From: Sphingomonas sp. LHG3406-1 | Lineage (GTDB): Bacteria; Pseudomonadota; Alphaproteobacteria; Sphingomonadales; Sphingomonadaceae | Direction: 5' to 3' | Assembly: GCF_029637485.1 (NCBI RefSeq) | Contig: NZ_CP069128.1 | Span: forward strand, 2,326,001-2,390,000 | DNA length: 64,000 nucleotides | Shown: one piece after another, positions 6,923 through 15,320 of the stretch | Numbering within the stretch: position 1 is the stretch's first letter | Layout of the letters: each line of letters opens with the position of its first letter | Program-made: the position numbers and the translations under genes | The notes under the pieces: model-generated | What the model was told of the DNA's origin: nothing | Databases searched by the model: none | Seen by the model: only the letters and a program-made list of their open reading frames with translations

Positions 6923-8389
6923 TCACGCCCGCTCCACCAGCTCCCGCCAAGCCTTGAGCCGCCGCTCGCGCTTTTCACCCAGATCGCGCGAAGCGAAGCG
7001 CTGGGTTGCGGGGGTCATCGCCGTGGCGGCCGCTTCAAGATCCGGGTGGAGGCCGGCGCCGACGGCGGCCATGATCGCGGCGCCGCGGGCGGTGGTCTCG
7101 ACGTCGGCGGGGCGCTCGACGGTGAGGCCGAGCATGTCGGAGAGGTCCTGGGCGAGCCAGTCGTTGGCGGCCATGCCGCCGTCGAGCCGGAGCTGGGCCC
7201 AGGGGGCGCCGGCGGCAGCGAAGGCGGCGGCGAGGTCGACCAGCTGGTGGCTGACCGTCTCCAGTGCGGCGCGGGCAAGATGGGCGCGGGTGGTGGCGAA
7301 GGTGAGGCCGGCGACGGCGGCGGTGGCCTCGGGTTTCCAGTAGGGCGCGCCGAGGCCGGCGAGCGCGGGGAGCAGGGTGACGCCGCCACTGTCCGGCACG
7401 GAGCGGGCGAGGGCTTCGGTCTCGGCGGCGCTGGCGAGGATCCCGAGATTGTCGCGCAGCCACTTGATCAGGCTGCCGGCGACGAACACGGCACCTTCGA
7501 GCGCATAGTGGCGCTCGCCGCCGCCGACCTCGTGCAGGATCGTGCCGAGCAGGCCGTTGGTGGGCTGCGGGCGGCAAGTGCCGACATTGGTGAGGACGAA
7601 GGCGCCGGTGCCGAGGGTGAGCTTGGTCTCGCCTGGCTGGAGGCAGGCCTGGCCGACGGTCGCGGACTGCTGGTCGCCGATCATGGCGGTGACCGGGATG
7701 GCGCGGCCGAACAGCTCGGCGCGGGTTCGGCCGAGCGCGCCGGCGGTGGGCACCACGGCCGGCAGGCTGGCGCGGGGAAGGGCGAAGAGGTCGCACAGAT
7801 CCTCCGCGAAGGTCGTGCCGTCGAGGTCGAGCAGCAGCGTCCGGCTGGCATTGCTGACGTCGGTCAGGTGATCGCCGGTGAGATTGAAGAGCAGCCAGCT
7901 TTCGATGGTCCCGAAGGCGAGGGCATCGCCGGCGGCACGGACGGCGTCGTCATGCTCCAGCAGCCAGGCCATTTTGGTGGCCGAGAAATAAGGGTCGAGG
8001 CGGAGGCCGGTGCGGCGCTCGACCTCGGGACCGTGGCCGAAAGCCTGGAGCGCGGCGCAGGCATCGGCGGTGCGGCGGTCCTGCCAGACGATGGCGCGGG
8101 CGAGGGGCTGGCCGCTTCTTTGGTCCCAGGCAACGACGGTCTCGCGCTGGTTGGTGATGCCGATGGCAGCGATCCGCGAGGGCCCGCCTGCTTGGGCGAT
8201 CATTTCGGCCAGGCAGGCGCGGCTCAGCGACCAGATTTCGGTGGCGTCATGCTCGACGAGGCCGGGGGCGGGATAATGCTGGGTGATCGCCCGGCTGGCC
8301 GAGCCGTGGATCCGGCCGGCGGCGTCGTAGAGCAGGGCGCGGGTCGAGCTGGTGCCGGAGTCGAGGACCAGGAGCAGCTCGTCGCGCAA
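6923..8389 (-). CDS. glpK: Glycerol kinase
   Basis: FGGY-family carbohydrate kinase that phosphorylates glycerol to sn-glycerol 3-phosphate in the cytoplasm. The 488-aa product begins LRDELLLVLDSGTSSTRALL, placing the phosphate-binding DSGTSSTR loop at the very N-terminus as in GlpK. Further motifs: NQRETVVAWD, GDQQSATVGQ, the FGGY-type TLGTGAFV, GLGAPYWKPEA, and the adenosine-binding LDGGMAANDWLAQ with TTARGAA. The start is TTG 8389, two bases after the stop of the FMN-reductase gene; there is no ATG near and the frame upstream lies inside that gene. Co-transcribed with the reductase and probably alkA. No glycerol facilitator or glpD is nearby, so the usual glycerol-operon context is missing. 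Confidence 0.93.
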   Translation of the reverse strand: MRDELLLVLDSGTSSTRALLYDAAGRIHGSASRAITQHYPAPGLVEHDATEIWSLSRACLAEMIAQAGGPSRIAAIGITNQRETVVAWDQRSGQPLARAIVWQDRRTADACAALQAFGHGPEVERRTGLRLDPYFSATKMAWLLEHDDAVRAAGDALAFGTIESWLLFNLTGDHLTDVSNASRTLLLDLDGTTFAEDLCDLFALPRASLPAVVPTAGALGRTRAELFGRAIPVTAMIGDQQSATVGQACLQPGETKLTLGTGAFVLTNVGTCRPQPTNGLLGTILHEVGGGERHYALEGAVFVAGSLIKWLRDNLGILASAAETEALARSVPDSGGVTLLPALAGLGAPYWKPEATAAVAGLTFATTRAHLARAALETVSHQLVDLAAAFAAAGAPWAQLRLDGGMAANDWLAQDLSDMLGLTVERPADVETTARGAAIMAAVGAGLHPDLEAAATAMTPATQRFASRDLGEKRERRLKAWRELVERA

Positions 8390-8391
8390 CG

Positions 8392-8946
8392 TCAGAGGCG
8401 TCCCGCGGCATGGGCGACCTGGCTTCCGACCAGGCGGAGCTGGCCGGCGCTGTCCTCGTCGAGGAGGCGGCCGTCGGCATCGAAGCTGGCGGGGCTGATC
8501 CTGAGCGCCGCGCCGAACGGGGTCGGCCAGCCGCGCAGGGCATGGGCGATGGTGCGCAGCGTGGTCATCGAGCTGTTCGCCGCCTGGTGGCCGAAGGCGG
8601 TGACGATGAGGCCGATGGGGCGGCCTTCGAGATAGGGGCGGGCGTCGGTCGCCAGCTCCTCCAGATAGTCGATGGCATTCTTGACCATGCCCGAGACGGT
8701 GCCGTGATAGCCGGGCGTGGCGAGGATGATGCCGTCGGCGGTGCGCACCGCCTCGATCATCTCGCTCCCCTTGTCCTCGCTCCAGTCGGGGCCGCGATAA
8801 TGGGGGAGGCCGGCGATATAGTCGCCGCCGAAGATCCTGACCTCCGCGCCATGGCCGCGCGCCGCTTCGGCAGCGAGGCCGAGCACCCGTTCGGTGCTGC
8901 TCATGGGGCGGGTGGTTCCGCCGATGGCGACGATGCTGCGGCTCAT
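8392..8946 (-). CDS. NADPH-dependent FMN reductase family protein
   Basis: Flavodoxin-fold oxidoreductase of 184 aa, predicted to bind FMN and reduce flavin, quinone or azo substrates with NAD(P)H. The first strand and phosphate loop read IVAIGGTTRPMSSTERVL, and the second family motif is ILATPGYHGTVSGMVKNAIDYLE. A longer frame reaches 9045, but ATG 8946 fits the family start and avoids overlap with alkA. It sits between alkA (9 bp upstream) and glpK (2 bp downstream), a tight minus-strand operon with no obvious shared pathway. The exact substrate cannot be told. Confidence 0.9.
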   Translation of the reverse strand: MSRSIVAIGGTTRPMSSTERVLGLAAEAARGHGAEVRIFGGDYIAGLPHYRGPDWSEDKGSEMIEAVRTADGIILATPGYHGTVSGMVKNAIDYLEELATDARPYLEGRPIGLIVTAFGHQAANSSMTTLRTIAHALRGWPTPFGAALRISPASFDADGRLLDEDSAGQLRLVGSQVAHAAGRL

Positions 8947-8954
8947 GATGGCTT

Positions 8955-9572
8955 TCAGATGACCTTCGTATTGTAGCTGTGCCACGCCAGCACCGCCGCC
9001 GCACCCCGGTAGGGAGCCCATGTGGCGGATCGTTCGCGCAGCCATTTCTCGGCGGGCTTGCCGTCATGGTCGAGGAGCCGCCCAAGCTCGATCTGCACGG
9101 CAAGGTCACCGGCCGGGAAGACGTCCGGCCGTCCTTCGGCGAAGAGGAGGTAGATTTCCGCCGACCATCGGCCGATGCCCTTCACCCTGGTCAGGTGGGC
9201 GATGGCCTCCTCGTCGTCCTGGGGCAGAGCGTCGAGATCGAGTTCGCCGGAAAGGGTCAGGCTGGCGAGGCTGCGGAGGTAGCCCGCCTTCTGGCGCGAC
9301 TGGCCGAGGGCGCGGAGATCCTCGTCGCTGGCGGCGGCAAGGGCGGCGAGGTCGGGCGGGTCGCCATAGGCGGCGGTGAGCTTGCCCCACATGGAGCGGG
9401 CGGCCGCGACGCTGACCTGCTGGCCGACGATGGTTCGCAGGAGGGCTGCGGTGCCGCGCTCCGATTGCCGCGGCTCGGGCGGGCCGAGACGGTCGATGAC
9501 GGTGACGAAGGCGGGCTCGGCGGCGGTGAGATGGGCGAGGGCCTCGGCCATGGAGGCGGGGGTATGGACCAT
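8955..9572 (-). CDS. DNA-3-methyladenine glycosylase II family (AlkA-like)
   Basis: HhH-GPD base-excision repair glycosylase, 205 aa, that removes alkylated bases. The helix-hairpin-helix reads LTRVKGIGRWSAEIYLLF, followed by the catalytic aspartate in FPAGDLAVQ. GQQVSVAAA is the usual family segment nearer the N-terminus. The protein is shorter than E. coli AlkA and lacks its N-terminal domain, as in many bacterial homologues. ATG 9572 has an AGGAGA site eight bases upstream. The frame continues far upstream, but that part is a shadow of rlmB. No Cys cluster for an iron-sulfur site is present. Confidence 0.93.
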   Translation of the reverse strand: MVHTPASMAEALAHLTAAEPAFVTVIDRLGPPEPRQSERGTAALLRTIVGQQVSVAAARSMWGKLTAAYGDPPDLAALAAASDEDLRALGQSRQKAGYLRSLASLTLSGELDLDALPQDDEEAIAHLTRVKGIGRWSAEIYLLFAEGRPDVFPAGDLAVQIELGRLLDHDGKPAEKWLRERSATWAPYRGAAAVLAWHSYNTKVI

Positions 9573-9593
9573 CGTCAGCTTCTCCTGCCAGCC

Positions 9594-9631
9594 CCGAGCG
9601 AAGTCGGAGGGCGTGCCTCGGCTTCGCTCGG
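9594..9631. repeat. REP-like inverted repeat between rlmB and alkA
   Basis: Arms CCGAGCGAAG (9594-9603) and CTTCGCTCGG (9622-9631) pair perfectly around an 18-base spacer that itself continues the imperfect pairing (TCGGAGG/CCTCGG). Related in core (GAGCGAAGTCG) to the repeat before rlmH. Such hairpins are common extragenic repeats; it could also reduce read-through from rlmB. Confidence 0.6.
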
Positions 9632-9648
9632 CACCGACGGACCCGTGT

Positions 9649-10401
9649 TCACTTCCCCGCCTCGGCCGCCGCATAAAGGGCGATGGCGGCGGCGTTGGAG
9701 ACGTTGAGGCTCTCGACCGCGTTGCTGATCGGGAGGCGGGCGAGCGCATCGCAATGCTCGCGGATGTTCTGGCGCATGCCTGGGCCTTCGGCGCCGAGGA
9801 CGAGGGCGACCTTCTTGGGCCCGAGCGCCTCGGACAGGGTGGAGCGAGCTTCGCCGGCAAGGCCGATGCGCCAGAAGCCGGCTTCTTCCATTTCGTCGAG
9901 CGCGCGGGCGAGGTTGACGACGCGGACCCAGGGCACCCGCTCGAGCGCGCCGGAGGCGGCCTTGGCGAGGGCGCCGCCTTCGGGCGGGGAATGGCGGTCC
10001 TGGGTGACGATGCCGATCGCGCCAAAGGCGGCGGCGGAACGGAGAATGGCGCCGACATTGTGCGGGTCGGTGACCTGGTCGAGGACGAGCAGGACCGACT
10101 TCTCGTCCGCGTCGGCGAGGAGGTCGCCGAGCCAGATGTCCTCGAGCGGCTCGACCTCGATCACCACGCCCTGGTGCGGCGCGTCGCCCGGCACGAGGCG
10201 GGCGAGGTCGGTGACCTCGGCGCGGGTGAGGATGACCGCGGGTGGGAAGTTCATGAAGCTGGCCGCTTCCTGCGTCGCCCAGGCCTTGAGCACCCGGCGG
10301 TCGGGGTTGTCGAGGGCGGCGGCGACGGCATGCCTGCCCCAGAAGCGGGGGCGATTGGCGCTGCCGTGGGAGGATTGGTGCGACTTCTTGCGGCGGGTCA
10401 T
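9649..10401 (-). CDS. rlmB: 23S rRNA (guanosine-2'-O)-methyltransferase RlmB (TrmH/SpoU family)
   Basis: SPOUT-class RNA methyltransferase of 250 aa. RlmB methylates the 2'-O of G2251 in the peptidyl-transferase loop of 23S rRNA. The N-terminal substrate-binding domain (FWGRHAVAAAL) is followed by the three SpoU motifs that form the trefoil knot: DPHNVGAILRSAAAFG, LVLGAEGPGM and PISNAVESLNVSNAAAIALY. The very basic N-terminus (MTRRKKSHQSSHG) is typical. Divergent from the GST gene with 56 bp between starts, so both promoters lie in a very short region. Assignment to RlmB rather than another SpoU enzyme rests on length and the N-terminal domain. Confidence 0.92.
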   Translation of the reverse strand: MTRRKKSHQSSHGSANRPRFWGRHAVAAALDNPDRRVLKAWATQEAASFMNFPPAVILTRAEVTDLARLVPGDAPHQGVVIEVEPLEDIWLGDLLADADEKSVLLVLDQVTDPHNVGAILRSAAAFGAIGIVTQDRHSPPEGGALAKAASGALERVPWVRVVNLARALDEMEEAGFWRIGLAGEARSTLSEALGPKKVALVLGAEGPGMRQNIREHCDALARLPISNAVESLNVSNAAAIALYAAAEAGK

Positions 10402-10457
10402 GGGGATTGCTGTAGCTTCGCCTTGCCCCTCGGTGAACCCGCGTTAAAGCCAGTCCC

Positions 10458-11129
10458 ATGTGGCAACTCCTGCAATTCCCCCTCTGCCCCTTCTCCCGCA
10501 AGGTCCGACTGGTGATGGCCGAGAAGGGAATCCCGGCGGAGCTGGTGCGGGAGAATCCGTGGGAGCGGCGCGACGAGTTCGTCGACCTCAATCCCGCGGG
10601 CGAGACCCCGGTGCTGGTCGAGACGGAGCGCGGGATCACCCTCATCGGCAGCCAGCCGATTGCCGAATATTTCGAGGAGACGGTCGAGAAGGTGCCGATG
10701 ATCCACGGCGACGCCGCCCAGCGCGCCGAGATCCGCCGGCTGACCGAGTGGTTCGACGAGAAGCTGTTTCGCGAAGTGGTCGAGCCCCTGATGGTCGAAC
10801 GGATGCGCAAGCGGCTGGTCAGCAAGGAGAGCCCCGACACGCGGGTGCTCCGCGAAGCGATGCGGATCGGCAACAACCACCTCGACTATCTCGACTATTT
10901 GCTCGACCACCGGCGCTGGCTGGCGGGCGCGGCGCTGAGCCTGGCGGACTTCACCGCCGCCGCGCACCTCAGCGTGATCGACTATCTCGGCGCGGTCGAC
11001 TGGCGCGGGCACCGGCAGACCAAGGACTGGTATTCGGTGATGAAGTCGAGGCCGGCTTTCCGGCCGCTGCTGGGCGAGCGGATGGAAGTGATCGTCCCGC
11101 CGCAGCATTACGACAAGGTGGATTTCTGA
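10458..11129 (+). CDS. Glutathione S-transferase family protein
   Basis: Cytosolic GST of 223 aa. The thioredoxin-like N-terminal domain begins WQLLQFPLCPFSRKVRL with a CPFS active-site motif (cysteine rather than tyrosine type), then NPAGETPVLV and the glutathione-binding IGSQPIAEYFE. The helical C-terminal domain carries the usual N-capping region (LADFTAAAHLSVIDYLG). Cys-type bacterial GSTs act as thiol transferases, dehalogenases or deglutathionylases; the substrate is not evident. No strong ribosome site precedes ATG 10458. Isolated transcription unit. Confidence 0.92.
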   Translation: MWQLLQFPLCPFSRKVRLVMAEKGIPAELVRENPWERRDEFVDLNPAGETPVLVETERGITLIGSQPIAEYFEETVEKVPMIHGDAAQRAEIRRLTEWFDEKLFREVVEPLMVERMRKRLVSKESPDTRVLREAMRIGNNHLDYLDYLLDHRRWLAGAALSLADFTAAAHLSVIDYLGAVDWRGHRQTKDWYSVMKSRPAFRPLLGERMEVIVPPQHYDKVDF

Positions 11130-11245
11130 GCCGAAGCCCCGCTTCCGGGTGGCGGAACGAGGTCAGCGTATCGGCGGCAACGCCATCATGAATGGCATTG
11201 CGGGGCGATCTCCCGTCGCGAGGAATTGGCCAGCGGGAAGTTAGC

Positions 11246-11839
11246 CTAGTTTTCGATGTTCCAGCGCAGCAGCAGCAGGTCGAAGACGGCGTCGTGGATG
11301 GGCTTCACGAATTCGACTCCGGCGCGATAATCCTCGACCCAGCGGATGCGACCCTCCATCGGCTCGAGGCCGGGGAGGGCGACCCAGATCCAGTCATCGG
11401 GGCGGGGCGGGTCGACAAAGGCGAGGCAGCAGCCGCGGGGAGAGATGTCGGAGGCGTCGAGCGACTGGCTGCGGCGGCCGGCGCGGCGGACGATCACCGC
11501 CATCGCCAACGGCCGGCGCTTGGCCTGGCGCGGAACCTCGGTGCGGGGCGGCGCCTCGACCACGAAGGACAGGCCGACGCCGTGCCCATTGCGCCAGCGC
11601 ACGACGGCCGGGATGGCGCCGCGGCGATGAACGGTCAGGTTGACCTCGTCACCACGGACGAGCGGCGCGTCGGTGCGCAGCCGGCAGCCGCCATAACTGA
11701 GGTTGGTGAGGATGAAGTCCCAGCTCCTTTCCGCCGTCGGGCGGGCAAGCCAGCCCGACAATGCGGTGGGGCGCCGTTCTTCGCGCGGCGGATAGATGGG
11801 CGTGGCGGAAGGCGGATCGAGGAAGGGCTGGGCGCTCAT
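11246..11839 (-). CDS. Tandem PilZ-domain protein
   Basis: About 197 aa with two PilZ-like beta-barrel domains in series: the first around ILTNLSYGGCRLRTDAPLVRGD...VRWRNGHGVGLSF, the second around DASDISPRGCCLAF...RIRWVEDYRAGVEF. PilZ domains often bind cyclic di-GMP through RxxxR and (D/N)xSxxG motifs. Here the N-x-S-x-x-G (NLSYGG) and D-x-S-x-x-G (DISPRG) parts are present, while the arginine motifs are only loosely matched (ERRPTALSG; RRAGRRSQSL). Its ATG overlaps the stop of the upstream single-PilZ gene as TAATG, so the two are translationally coupled and may act together. The target process (motility, polysaccharide) is not visible. Confidence 0.85.
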   Translation of the reverse strand: MSAQPFLDPPSATPIYPPREERRPTALSGWLARPTAERSWDFILTNLSYGGCRLRTDAPLVRGDEVNLTVHRRGAIPAVVRWRNGHGVGLSFVVEAPPRTEVPRQAKRRPLAMAVIVRRAGRRSQSLDASDISPRGCCLAFVDPPRPDDWIWVALPGLEPMEGRIRWVEDYRAGVEFVKPIHDAVFDLLLLRWNIEN

Positions 11840-12090
11840 TACCCGCTCCGCTCGAAGCGCAGGCCGGAGCGGCCGCGGGGTGCCCAGCGGACACCTGCCT
11901 CGAACTTGCCGATGCGGGGCAAGGCGATGGTGAGCCGGTCGCCAGCTGAGAACCAGCCACACACCGAGCAGCCGTCGATCGACAGGTCGGCGACCGGTAC
12001 TGTTCCGCTGTTACCGCAGGCGCGGATGACCTCGGCCTCGGTGCTCACGTCGTGGCGGTGCGGCCGCAGGCACGGCGACAATGCGTTCAT
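11839..12090 (-). CDS. Small single PilZ-domain protein
   Basis: An 83-aa protein with one PilZ-like fold: VADLSIDGCSVCGWFSAGDRLTIALPRIGKFEAGVRWAPRGRSGLRFE in overview, shown by the D-x-S-x-x-G motif (DLSIDG) followed by a GVRW...GLRF ending typical of PilZ. Its N-terminus (MNALSPCLRPHRHDVSTEAEV) would supply the arginine motif only weakly. The TAA stop overlaps the next gene's ATG by one base (TAATG), so it is the first gene of a two-gene PilZ unit. No strong promoter was recognised upstream. Confidence 0.8.
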   Translation of the reverse strand: MNALSPCLRPHRHDVSTEAEVIRACGNSGTVPVADLSIDGCSVCGWFSAGDRLTIALPRIGKFEAGVRWAPRGRSGLRFERSG

Positions 12091-12168
12091 GGGTATCCCT
12101 GACCGAGTTACTAACGCACATCAACTCAAGGGACGGTAATCGGAGAAAGTTACTTCTTTGTTGGCATT

Positions 12169-12186
12169 AGGTCGGTTACCCGACCT
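12169..12186. terminator. Short hairpin between ubiG and the PilZ genes
   Basis: AGGTCGG-TTAC-CCGACCT, a 7-bp perfect stem with a 4-base loop. On the + strand it is followed by a T-rich run (TTGTTGTT), but no + strand gene ends here; on the minus strand it follows the ubiG stop without T-run. A weak terminator for ubiG is the simplest reading. Confidence 0.4.
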
Positions 12187-12193
12187 TTGTTGT

Positions 12194-12946
12194 TCAAGGC
12201 CGCTTTGCCGCGACGAGATAATTGAGGCGGAGGTCTTCGCTCAGGTGGAGGCCGCGGCCCGGCGAGAAGGCGATCCCGCGGGTGGTGGCGACGGCGAGGC
12301 CGGCGTCGGTGAGCAGGGCGCCGAGCTGTTCGGGCGGCAGGAACTGGTCGTAATCGTGGGTGCCGCGCGGGATCTGGCCGGTGCCCTCGGCGAGCGTGAT
12401 GGTGAGCAGGCGGGACAGGCCGGTGCGGTTGGGCGTGCTCATGACGAGGAGGCCGCCAGGTGCGAGGCGGTCGGCCAGCTGGCGGACGAAGGCGGCGGGG
12501 TCGGCAACATGCTCGACCACTTCGAGCGCGGTGACGAGGTCGAACTTGCCGGGAAGCGACGCGACTTCGCCGGCGACGTAACGGATGGCGAGGCCGGTCT
12601 GGCCGGCATGGGTGCGGGCGGCTTCGATCAGCTCGGGCGCCGCATCGATACCGGTCACTTGCGCACCCATTCGGGCGAGCGGTTCCGCAAGCAGGCCGGC
12701 GCCGCAGCCGACATCGAGCGCGGTGCGGCCGGCGAGCGGGCGAAGGGTGCGCTCGTCGGTGTCGAAGTGGCGATCGATGCTCTCGCGGATGAAGGCGAGG
12801 CGGACGGGGTTCAGCCGGTGAAGCATCGCCGACTTGCCCTTCGGGTCCCACCAGTCGTCGGCCATCGCGCCGAAGTGCCGGGCTTCCGAGGGGACAATGC
12901 TCGAGGCCGCTTCGGCAAAGCCTCCGCTAATGCTTGTTTCCGCCAT
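12194..12946 (-). CDS. ubiG: Ubiquinone biosynthesis O-methyltransferase UbiG
   Basis: SAM-dependent methyltransferase carrying out both O-methylations in ubiquinone synthesis. 250 aa, usual length. The N-terminus has the UbiG-specific HFGAMADDWWDPKGKSAMLHRLNPVRL; the class I SAM motif is ALDVGCGAGLLAEPLARMG, and EVVEHVADPAAFV and MSTPNRT are the usual post-motifs. The C-terminal THDYDQFLPPEQL is also typical of UbiG. It would act on the cytoplasmic face of the inner membrane within the Ubi complex. Divergent from lysC (53 bp between starts), a common neighbourhood in sphingomonads. The other ubiquinone gene in the window is coq7 at 31680. Confidence 0.95.
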   Translation of the reverse strand: MAETSISGGFAEAASSIVPSEARHFGAMADDWWDPKGKSAMLHRLNPVRLAFIRESIDRHFDTDERTLRPLAGRTALDVGCGAGLLAEPLARMGAQVTGIDAAPELIEAARTHAGQTGLAIRYVAGEVASLPGKFDLVTALEVVEHVADPAAFVRQLADRLAPGGLLVMSTPNRTGLSRLLTITLAEGTGQIPRGTHDYDQFLPPEQLGALLTDAGLAVATTRGIAFSPGRGLHLSEDLRLNYLVAAKRP

Positions 12947-12999
12947 GTCCGGCTCCTAACAGGGCGCGCCCGGCAACCCAAGGACAACCGCTCAAGCTC

Positions 13000-14241
13000 A
13001 TGGCCCGCATCGTGATGAAGTTCGGCGGCACCTCCATGGCCGGGATCGAGCGCATCCGCAGCGTCGCCGAGCGGGTGAAGCGGGAGGCCGAGGCCGGCAA
13101 TGAGGTGGCGGTGGTCGTCTCGGCCATGGCCGGCGAGACCGACCGGCTGGTCCAGCTCTGCCGCGAGGCCGCCGCCCTCTACGACCCGCGCGAATATGAC
13201 GTGGTGGTGGCGAGCGGGGAGCAGGTCACCAGCGGGCTGCTGGCGATCACGCTCCAGGGCATGGGGGTAAAGGCGCGCTCCTACATGGGCTGGCAGCTGC
13301 CGATCCGCGCTTCCGGCCATGTCAGCGCGCTGATCGAAGGGATCGACGTCGACGTGCTCGACCGTGTGTTCGCGGAAGGGGGCATCGCCGTCATTCCGGG
13401 CTTCCAGGGCGTGACCGGCGACAATGCGCTGGCGACGCTCGGGCGGGGCGGGAGCGACACGTCGGCGGTGGCGCTGGCGGTGGCGATGAAGGCCGACCGC
13501 TGCGACATCTACACCGATGTCGACGGCGTCTACACGACCGACCCGCGCATCGTACCCAAGGCGAAGAAGCTCGACATGGTGACCTACGAGGAGATGCTCG
13601 AGCTCGCCTCGGTCGGCGCCAAGGTGCTGCAGACGCGGTCGGTCGGGCTGGCGATGCGGTTCGACATGCCGCTGCAGGTCCTGTCGTCGTTCGACGACCG
13701 GCCCGGAACGATGATCGTGAGCGACGAGACGCTCGAGGGGAGTGATATGGAACGCAACGTCGTGACGGGCATCGCCCACGACCTCAACGAGGCCCGGGTG
13801 ACGCTGTCCGGGCTGCCCGACCGGCCGGGCGCCGTCGCTGCCGTCTTCGCGCCATTGGCCGCCGCCAACATCAACGTCGACATGATCGTCCAGTCGGTGC
13901 CGCGAAAGGGGAGCCCAAGCGACCTGACGTTCACCGTTCCGACCGCGAGCCTCAGCCACACGGTGGCGGAGCTGGAGAAGGTGCAGGGCGAGGTCGGCTT
14001 CACCGAGATCCTTACCGACACGGACGTGGTGAAGGTCAGCGCGGTCGGCGTCGGCATGCGCTCCAACGCGGGCATCGCCGCCAAGATGTTCGACACGCTG
14101 GCGGAGCGGAACATCAACATCCTCGCCATCACCACCTCGGAGATCAAGGTGAGCGTGCTCATCCCCGAAGATTATACGGAGCTTGCCGTGCGCGTGCTTC
14201 ACACCGCCTTCGGGCTCGACGACAAGGGGCCGGCGGCGTGA
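13000..14241 (+). CDS. lysC: Aspartate kinase
   Basis: Phosphorylates aspartate, the first step toward lysine, threonine, methionine and diaminopimelate. 413 aa. The amino-acid kinase domain starts MARIVMKFGGTSMAG and includes VVVSAMAGETDRL, LGRGGSDTSAVALA and YTDVDGVYTTDPRIV. Two ACT domains follow (from about residue 265: VTLSGLPDRPGAVAAVF; and VSAVGVGMRSNAGIAAKMF), the usual site of allosteric control by lysine and/or threonine. ATG 13000 is chosen because KFGG follows directly; a longer frame from 12934 runs into the divergent promoter region. The stop overlaps the start of the next gene (GTGA). Confidence 0.96.
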   Translation: MARIVMKFGGTSMAGIERIRSVAERVKREAEAGNEVAVVVSAMAGETDRLVQLCREAAALYDPREYDVVVASGEQVTSGLLAITLQGMGVKARSYMGWQLPIRASGHVSALIEGIDVDVLDRVFAEGGIAVIPGFQGVTGDNALATLGRGGSDTSAVALAVAMKADRCDIYTDVDGVYTTDPRIVPKAKKLDMVTYEEMLELASVGAKVLQTRSVGLAMRFDMPLQVLSSFDDRPGTMIVSDETLEGSDMERNVVTGIAHDLNEARVTLSGLPDRPGAVAAVFAPLAAANINVDMIVQSVPRKGSPSDLTFTVPTASLSHTVAELEKVQGEVGFTEILTDTDVVKVSAVGVGMRSNAGIAAKMFDTLAERNINILAITTSEIKVSVLIPEDYTELAVRVLHTAFGLDDKGPAA

Positions 14242-15248
14242 GCAGGCTCGACAGGCTGATGGCGCGCGGCGCCGAGTTCCTCGGCACGCGCTATGCGATC
14301 CTTGGCGGGGCGATGAGCTGGGTCAGCGAGCGCAACCTCGTCGCCGCGATCAGCAATGCCGGCGGCTTCGGCGTGATCGCCTGCGGGGCGATGAACCCGG
14401 AACTGCTCGATAAGGAGATCGCCGAGACCCGGGCGCGGACGGACAAGCCGTTCGGGGTCAACCTCATCACCATGCACCCGCAATTGAATGAGTTGATCGA
14501 GGTGTGCGGACGGCACCGGGTCGGGCACATCGTGCTGGCGGGCGGACTGCCGCCGAGCGGCGCGATCGACAGAATCAAGGGGACCGGCGCCAAGCTGATC
14601 GCGTTCGCCCCGGCGCTTTCGCTGGCGAAGAAGCTGATGCGGTCGGGTGCCGACGCGATCGTCATCGAGGGCATGGAAGCCGGCGGCCATATCGGCCCGG
14701 TCTCGACCAGCGTGCTGGCGCAGGAGATCCTGCCCCACATCTGTAACGACATCCCGGTGTTCGTCGCCGGCGGCATCGGCCGGGGCGAGGCAATCGCCGC
14801 CTATCTCGACATGGGGGCTGCCGGCGTGCAGCTCGGCACCCGCTTCGTCTGCGCGACCGAAAGCATCGCGCATCCGAACTTCAAGAAGGCCTTTATCCGC
14901 GCCAGTGCGCGCGATGCGGTGCCGAGCATCCAGATCGATCCGCGGCTTCCGGTGATCCCGGTGCGGGCGCTCAAGAACAAGGAAACCGAACGCTTCGCCG
15001 CCAAGCAGCGCGAGATCGCCGAGCATCTTGACGGCAAGAAATTGGAGATGGCCGAGGCGCAGCTGCAGATCGAGCATTACTGGGCGGGCGCGCTCAAGCG
15101 GGCGGTGATCGACGGGGACGTCGAGACGGGCAGCGTCATGGCCGGCCAGTCGGTTGGCATGGTCACGAAGGAGCAGCCGACCGCCGAGATCATCGCCGAG
15201 CTGGTCGACGAGGCGGAAGCCGCGCTGGCGGGGCGGCGGGCCGCCTAG
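14238..15248 (+). CDS. FMN-dependent nitronate monooxygenase / enoyl reductase (FabK-like)
   Basis: TIM-barrel flavoprotein, 336 aa, of the nitronate monooxygenase (2-nitropropane dioxygenase)/FabK family. Visible: GAMSWVSERNLVAAISNAGGFGVIA for the N-terminal FMN-contact strand (motif AISNAGGFG), PFGVNLIT, IVIEGMEAGGHIG (the EGxEAGGH motif that holds FMN phosphate), and VFVAGGIGRGEAIAAYLDMGAAGVQLGTRF in the C-terminal barrel (GGIGxG). GTG 14238 overlaps the lysC stop, so the pair is co-translated. A role in nitroalkane detoxification or in an FMN-dependent enoyl reduction is equally possible; nothing local decides it. Confidence 0.88.
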   Translation: MSRLDRLMARGAEFLGTRYAILGGAMSWVSERNLVAAISNAGGFGVIACGAMNPELLDKEIAETRARTDKPFGVNLITMHPQLNELIEVCGRHRVGHIVLAGGLPPSGAIDRIKGTGAKLIAFAPALSLAKKLMRSGADAIVIEGMEAGGHIGPVSTSVLAQEILPHICNDIPVFVAGGIGRGEAIAAYLDMGAAGVQLGTRFVCATESIAHPNFKKAFIRASARDAVPSIQIDPRLPVIPVRALKNKETERFAAKQREIAEHLDGKKLEMAEAQLQIEHYWAGALKRAVIDGDVETGSVMAGQSVGMVTKEQPTAEIIAELVDEAEAALAGRRAA

Positions 15249-15320
15249 CACGGCTTGATCGGCGGGCGGGGCTGTGGAAAGCCTCGCACGGCGGGATCAG
15301 ACGGACACCGGCACGCGCGC

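Noticed and set aside
7046..8635. Long + strand frame opposite glycerol kinase
   Set aside because: Glycine/alanine-rich shadow; the kinase on the minus strand has all FGGY motifs.
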